A DNA stretch of 64,000 nt, from the NCBI GenBank assembly GCA_020726505.1, contig JAHLEZ010000025.1:1-64000 (forward strand), written 5' to 3'. The notes below the pieces were generated by a model, which did not search any database, was not told where the DNA came from, and saw only the letters and a list, made by a program, of their open reading frames with translations. Positions 58,477 through 64,000 of this stretch are shown piece after piece. The number at the start of each line of letters is the position of its first letter. The first letter of the stretch is position 1. The stretch is from Leptodontidium sp. MPI-SDFR-AT-0119. Its lineage: Eukaryota; Ascomycota; Leotiomycetes; Helotiales; Leptodontidiaceae. The translations under genes were made by a program, and so were the position numbers.

Positions 58477-58676
58477 GTACCACAATATATAACTAATAAT
58501 TGAACTTGTAAGTCAGTTTAAACAATGCAATGTAGTATACTAAGTGTTTTAATTCAGATTTTTCACTTTTTCTTTTTCCTCATACAAATCTAATATAATA
58601 AAATAAACGCGCTCTTTTAAATAACCTTTGTACTTATTATCTAACATGAATGAAACTTTTTAAATAACTAGATTTA
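58477..58676 (+). repeat. Uninterrupted copy of the dispersed repeat at 11.6-12.1 kb
   Basis: The reverse complement matches 11636-11782 joined to 12068-12120. It lies exactly between two LTRs, 58193-58476 and 58677-58977. Confidence 0.85.
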
Positions 58677-58977
58677 TGTTACGACCTCCGATGCGCCTCG
58701 TATTCTAACCGACACGGCTCGTAGCATCGCTGGCTATGCGACGGCGCTAAGCCTAATTAAGAGGACTAGGTGGCTAGTATACGACATATTAATACGAATG
58801 GCGCTCGACTACGCTAGGCCTTATTAGAAGGGTTCTTCTTGTATTTATACTTAAGCTCTCTCTTATAGAAAGCTCTCCTTTTCTCCTTATCTTTTCTTCT
58901 CGATTCTAAGCGTAGTATTAGGCCTAAATATAAAACTAGAGTCTACTCGCCGTATCAACCTCTTGCCAGCCGTAACA
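58677..58977 (+). mobile_element. Solo LTR of the TGTTACG Gypsy family
   Basis: 301 bp, TGTTACGACC...CCGTAACA. Flanks are attta (58672-58676) and atttg (58978-58982), a 5-bp duplication differing by one G/A transition. No internal region on either side. Confidence 0.88.
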
Positions 58978-59473
58978 ATTTGCCTTAAAAACTAGGGAGT
59001 TATACTTATTAAAGAAGATATAAAATTAGTAAGGGCTAAACTATTAAAAAAAGAAAGGGCAAAGTTAGTAAATAACGAGGATAATCTATTTAGTATATAA
59101 TTAGCTTATACTTATACTTTTAGTTAGATATATAATACATAATTATTCTTTATATATTTTTTATACTATAGATTACTAAATCGTGTGATAAATTATTTAA
59201 GTTATTTAACTAATAATTAAATAAATAATCTAGTCTATTTAATTACTAATCAGATTTAGTTGATTAATAATTGAATAGCTTGAATAATTTGTCAAAACGC
59301 TGCTATAAAATAATAGACTCGCCGGCGTTAACGGGCTTATTAATAAATTTAATATAATTAATTATAAAAGTTACTCCTTTCTCTCTTATAAGTGCCGCTT
59401 TTAACTATAATACTAGTAATTCTTTGACCGTTTGTGCTCTTTATTTAGGATTAAGAAATTACTAGTTATTTAA
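58978..59473. other. AT-rich, nothing recognised
   Basis: No gene, RNA or terminal repeat seen. Confidence 0.5.
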
Positions 59474-59826
59474 TGAAAGAAGTGATACTTGGTGTGAATG
59501 ATGATTTTATTGTAGAGGGGATTTCTAGGTCTATATAACTACTCTAGCTTATCACGTGTGTATTCGCTTAGATAGCCTAATTGGGCAAATACAAGCTCAA
59601 ACGAGCTCAAACAAGTCTTTACCAAATACAGTTACTTCCGGTAGTTTGAGACGTAAAGCCCGGAGCTTCGTACAGCCACTGTTTTAGCCTAGGAAAGCCG
59701 TGTATTAGAAGCCTTAGATTCTATGGCTGTAACCTGTGGAAGTCAGAGCTCTATATCAGACGTATGTGGCTTATTTGAGCTATTTCTGACTGATTTAAGC
59801 CTAGAATAGGCTTTACTAAGTCATAA
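59474..59826 (+). repeat. LTR-like dispersed repeat, copy 2
   Basis: Starts TGAAAGAAGTGATACTTGG and matches 27995-28350 along its length with transition differences. Followed at once by the Gypsy gag relic. Confidence 0.65.
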
Positions 59827-59839
59827 TCTTATATTTAAT

Positions 59840-61380
59840 ACATAAGAAAAAAATGTACTCTCGCCTAAGTCTTTTATTAATAAAAACTACACGAGGTACG
59901 ACTTTTTCCCTTCTTTTTAAAGGCTTATATAAATATAACCGTTGTCCTCTACTTCGTAAATTACCTTAAGACTTATAAACTTTTTGTAATTAAAGTATTA
60001 ATTTATAAATTTATGTCGAGTTTAAGATCTTATTCCGAGTTTCTAGCGATTTATACACTAGCGGCATTTATAGTTGTCTCTTGCCTTTTTACTATAAGTA
60101 ATAAAGTTAAAATAGCTAATCTTATAATTAACGCAGCTATTTCTTAAGCTTCCTCGGCGAATCTTAATATGTTTATTTTAGCTATATACCTAGCGTTCGT
60201 AGCTCTCTTTATTATTGTTGGAAATCTTGTGATCCAAGAATCACGTGGATACCGAAGGCTCTAGAAGCCTTGATTTGTAAACACGGAAAGCTCTCGAAGC
60301 TCTCCCTCATGTATATAACCTACTCTCACTCTACCTTTAGACGAGTGAGGCATGCAAATACAAGAATTTTACAATTATTACTTTAAGGATTTTTATATGT
60401 CTTAAGTTATTATAAATATTTTTTAAGTCTCCCTTTATAATACTCTCGAGGTCTCTAATAATATTTTATAAAGTTAAAAGAAACATAAGGTTTAAGTTAG
60501 CCGTAGCTTCTTTATCTTATCTTTTAAAGGCCTTATAAACCTCTTTACCTAAGGTGTTATCTCTATAACTTAGAAAGTTCGGGTATTATAATAGTAATAC
60601 TCGTGTCGACTAGCCCTGTGTAATTATAAACGTAAGCTAAATCCTTTTTTTTAGTAATTAAACGTCTTAGTAAAGATATTAAGCCGACTTGCTTATATTT
60701 ATCGGTAGTTTGTAATGCCTTGCTCCTTTATAATAATATATAAGTCTCGTTCCGAATTAAGCTAGGCTTTAATAACGTTATAAATATTATTAAATACATC
60801 AATCTTAAGGTCTTTTAACGACTCTTTATTCTTAAACGCAGTTTATATAGCCTTATTCCGAAGGCTTTAAAGGAGTACAAGTATAAATCGAGTCGACGCT
60901 TACTTTTTAGTAAGATTGCCTCGGTCGACGTAATTTAAGGTTACTTCTTTAAAGGCCTTAAGGAACTTCCGACATTAGTCTAAAGAAGGTTAGCTATTAA
61001 TTTAAGCGTCCTTAAAATCTTGTTCTAATAAGTCTAAGTAAGTATTTATATATAAACAATGCTTACTGTCGTTGACTTAATAGTCTTGCTTTACTTCTCT
61101 TTTAAGGCTAACGTATATTCTAGTTTTAAAGCTAATGAGCTTTTAAATGTTTTACGCTTAAGAGGGGGTTATCTAGTCGACTTCTTATTCCTTCTTTTCT
61201 TCGTTATTAATAACTATATAACTTACGAAGTATTATTAAAGTTCTAGAAGTAAGTGTTAACGTTGATGTCGTTAAAAATTGGAGCATTCGAGGATTTAGG
61301 GATTAATATTAGCTAACTAACGTAGACCTTAATATTCTTAAGATTATTTATAATAATAGCCGGGGTCGGGTTAAGGGTAG
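59840..61380 (-). pseudogene. Ty3/Gypsy gag relic
   Basis: On the minus strand the sequence just left of 61380 reads TLNPTPAIIINNLKN, SSNAPIFNDINVNTYF-x-NF, comparable with the fungal Gypsy gag motif APxFDGxxVTxFLxxF. Near 60110 a degenerate C-x2-C cluster is visible. RIP stops throughout. A solo LTR interrupts it at 60216-60373. It starts immediately after the LTR at 61381-61663, on that LTR's own strand. Confidence 0.55.
60216..60373 (+). mobile_element. 158-bp solo LTR with exact target duplication
   Basis: TGTTGGAAATCTTGTGATCC...AATTTTACA, flanked by attat at 60211-60215 and 60374-60378. The TGTTGGAAATC start is typical of short Copia LTRs. Inserted in the Gypsy gag relic. Confidence 0.92.
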
Positions 61381-64000
61381 TGTGGGAGGGACGAACCCTA
61401 ATTCACACAACAAGAGGGTAGTATATAGCGAGCCACTGGGGGAGATTCTAGGCTCTGTAAATAACAGATTAATTAAATCTAAAGATATTATATATCTAAA
61501 GAGTATAAATTAGTAAAGGAGGGGAGGGAAAAGATTCTAATAAATAAAATATATTTAGTGTTACGTTCTTGACGTTTTATAGTCAAGTGTTAGCTCCTTA
61601 TATATACGAAGGACTAGCCTAGTCATGTGACAAAAGAAATTAACGGCTGTCCCCGCTATATACGTCCCCCCCTTTAAAGACTTTGCTTGTCCTCGAGTAA
61701 TATATACTAAAAAGAAGTAAATAATTAATTAGAGCGTCTTAAATTATTAATAAGATACTATATAGCCAGTGTATACGAAGTCTTGTGATAGTTAACCTGT
61801 CACCTTTAAAGTAAACAATCGTCTCGCTTAGTACTTTCTTGCCCCCCAATATAAGGCTGGCTCTCTTCTACTAACTTTCTAACTTTAACTCTCTAAATAT
61901 AATAATCTCTCCTTAATATTATTCTCTCTATAAAGTACTTTAACGTGTCTTAATCTCTTTCCTCCTTCTTTTTATTAATTAAACGACACCTCTTATACCT
62001 TCTCTTATTATAATACCTCTAAAGAAAGTAAACTTCCCCGCTAAGCTTATATTAAAATCGACTTTACTATTACTTTTCTTTATACTACTAAAGCAAGATC
62101 TCCTTCCGTTTAATAATAACTTTAGTTACTATAACTCTAGTACTCTTAAAGGTCTCTCTGCCGTTAACTTCTTTATATTTAATACCTTTAGGACAATAAC
62201 TTTAGCCTTTACTATTAACTTTAGCGCGCTCTTAGAGCTTAACACCTTTAACTTCGCTGTTACCTAGTCGTAGAGGTGACGTAGTAGAGAGCTTTTCCTT
62301 ACTTTTCTTCCTATCGAACAACAACTTTAACACAACACTTGTGTTGACTTATACACAGTCTCTCCTTAACATTTCGCACTTTAATCTCTAAACAGTAACT
62401 TCAGTATAAAGTCAAGTCGCCTTAACGTAGTGAGTTGACCTTCCATAACATTATCTTTGAGCTCTACTAACTCGTCGTAGACCTTTAAGAAGAGTCCTTC
62501 GTTGTTAGCCACCTTAGAGGTGCTATTAAAATCAGTTCGCTTTATCTCAGCCCAAACGCTCTTAGCTTTAACACTAAAGGTTAATACTATAGAGGTCTTA
62601 ACGCGCCTTAACTTCGTAAGTTATACTCCTATCTCTTCTTTTATACTTGACTAGCTATTTATAAATTATATTAACACCTTTCTTATATTAATCGTAGTAC
62701 GACTACTATCTTTAGTCCTTAACTCGTGTTTTTGAGAAATGCCTAAAGTGAACTCTAGGACTTTATTATTAACTAACTAAGTATTAAACTACCTAACGTC
62801 TTCGTAGCGCTAGTGTTTATATTCTCTTTATAGGTCAAGGAAATAATATCCTTTATCTCCTTTAGGCTCGTAAACTTAATAAGAATTATAAGCAACTTTA
62901 TTTAATACTCGTATTAAACTCCACTCCTCGGGTTTAGAACGTGCGCGTCGCGCCGTATTAATTTTCCCTTAAAAATAAGTTACTAAGTAGCTTTCGGGTC
63001 CCTTTATAAACGCGTCTATATTATACTTACGCAAGTCACACTATTAAAAATAAGTGACATTATTCCGCTAGTCTCTTATTAATCGGTTAGTTAGTTAAGG
63101 TAGGGGCTAGACTCGCCACTTCGAAGGTTTATAGTAAAAAGCCGGGAGGAATAAGCAAACTAACGGTCGTAATGTGTCAAGTAGGGTTAAGAGGCTATAA
63201 TAGGTTCTTAGTTCTTAATATAGTGGAAATAGCCCCTTCTCTCTTTAATAAGTAAGTCACCTCCTATTATTAAAGCTAATAGAGGGTCTTTAAAATAGCT
63301 GAGCTTTCTAGGGGCAAAAGAGTTTAGTTAACTTAAGTACTATTAAGCTGGCAGTAATTAAGTATAAGATAATATACTATAGGGTCCTATTAGTTAAAGA
63401 TCTTCTCAGAATAGTAGTTCAGTTATAGTTAAGGTCTCTTAATTACTTTAATTCTTTAATAGGAGTTAAAGAACTTATTATTAATCTTAAGGTCGAAGCT
63501 AGACTTAACTTCTAACTAGTTGCTTTATAAGTTATTAGCTTTGTCTCTATCCGTTTTACTTAATAATACCTCTCGGAATAATATAGTAGGCGGTGACGAA
63601 ACATTTATAAGAACACTTAAAGTTATACCCTTAGCCTTAATTAGTTACTAATACTTATTACTAAACTTAGTTAGAGGTCGAGGGTATAGAGTCTTTATTA
63701 CTTTAATAATATTAATACGAGCCTAGAATAGCGGTACTTTTACTTATAAGTCTATTATAGTCGTAAAACTATTATATTATATATAAAAGTTGTTTATAAC
63801 TTATAGTCTCTTACTAACACTTTAAATACAAAGTATATTACCTCTTATTTACTAGTACTAGTAAACGGCAAGAGAAGTCTTTATTCTTTTAGACTTTTTA
63901 ATAAGAAAAGACTAAAAGGTATTAACGTATATATAAAAGGGGCTTTAACTTAGTAAGCGAGAGACTTTAAACAGAGTTAATTAAGGGTAATCGACTAATA
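61381..64000 (-). mobile_element. Unclassified LTR retroelement, copy B, inverted; runs off the window
   Basis: LTR at 61381-61663 (minus orientation, polypurine complement CCCCCCCTTT to its right), then internal sequence to the window end. All of it is the inverted counterpart of 55844-58476. On this strand the LTR has internal-type sequence on both sides. Confidence 0.75.

Noticed and set aside
61059..61247. 62-codon open frame on the + strand
   Set aside because: Antisense to a gag-like minus-strand translation; hydrophobic only because of AT-rich codons.

Overview
The window looks like part of an accessory, repeat-rich region from a filamentous ascomycete (Pezizomycotina). The evidence is short GT-AG introns of 44-72 nt, HET-domain genes, a GH28 polygalacturonase, fungal Copia, Gypsy, Tad-type LINE, hAT, Fot/pogo and Tc1-mariner elements, and heavy RIP-type damage. 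In the damaged copies Trp codons repeatedly read as TAG or TAA and Gln codons as TAA or TAG, and the surrounding DNA is TA-rich. A plant-associated species is likely from the pectinase, but the sequence alone does not name it.

The DNA alternates between two compartments. GC-equilibrated blocks with intact or lightly damaged genes lie at about 2.9-5.9 kb, 28.6-33.0 kb and 34.4-41.3 kb. AT-rich, RIP-mutated transposon blocks fill about 0-2.4, 5.9-8.1, 9.8-28.6 and 41.3-64 kb.

Layout: (1) 1-1190, a Gypsy integrase-chromodomain relic. (2) 3029-5740 (-), a three-exon gene for an 860-residue fungal protein with two C-terminal membrane helices. (3) 7.6-9.2 kb, a small MADS-like relic and a compact hAT element with a perfect 8-bp target duplication. 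(4) 12240-22770, a second hAT element with a perfect 8-bp duplication, split by a 7.55-kb Copia element (12995-20548) with its own 5-bp duplication. (5) 23.4-25.4 kb, a RIP-destroyed HET gene. (6) 25.7-28.6 kb, an inverted LTR pair, Gypsy gag and a LINE tail. (7) 28672-30299 (-), a five-exon GH28 endopolygalacturonase with a frameshift in a nine-G run. (8) A Fot/pogo transposase with one internal stop. (9) 32.7-41.3 kb, an allorecognition-type island: a nucleoside-phosphorylase-like pseudogene broken by a MITE and a Tc1-mariner element, a HeLo-like/HET gene, a divergent second HET gene and a TPR remnant of an NLR-type gene. (10) 41.3-64 kb, nested retroelements: a full Copia element with a half-tRNA-iMet type primer site, several solo LTRs with exact target duplications, a truncated LINE with an A24 tail, and a 2.6-kb inverted pair of an unclassified LTR element.

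The biological theme is fungal self/non-self recognition genes (HET, PNP_UDP, TPR, HeLo-like) sitting inside a transposon graveyard. At least two of these genes have been inactivated, one by RIP and one by DNA transposons. Most transposon boundaries were set by matching terminal repeats with target-site duplications read directly in the sequence.
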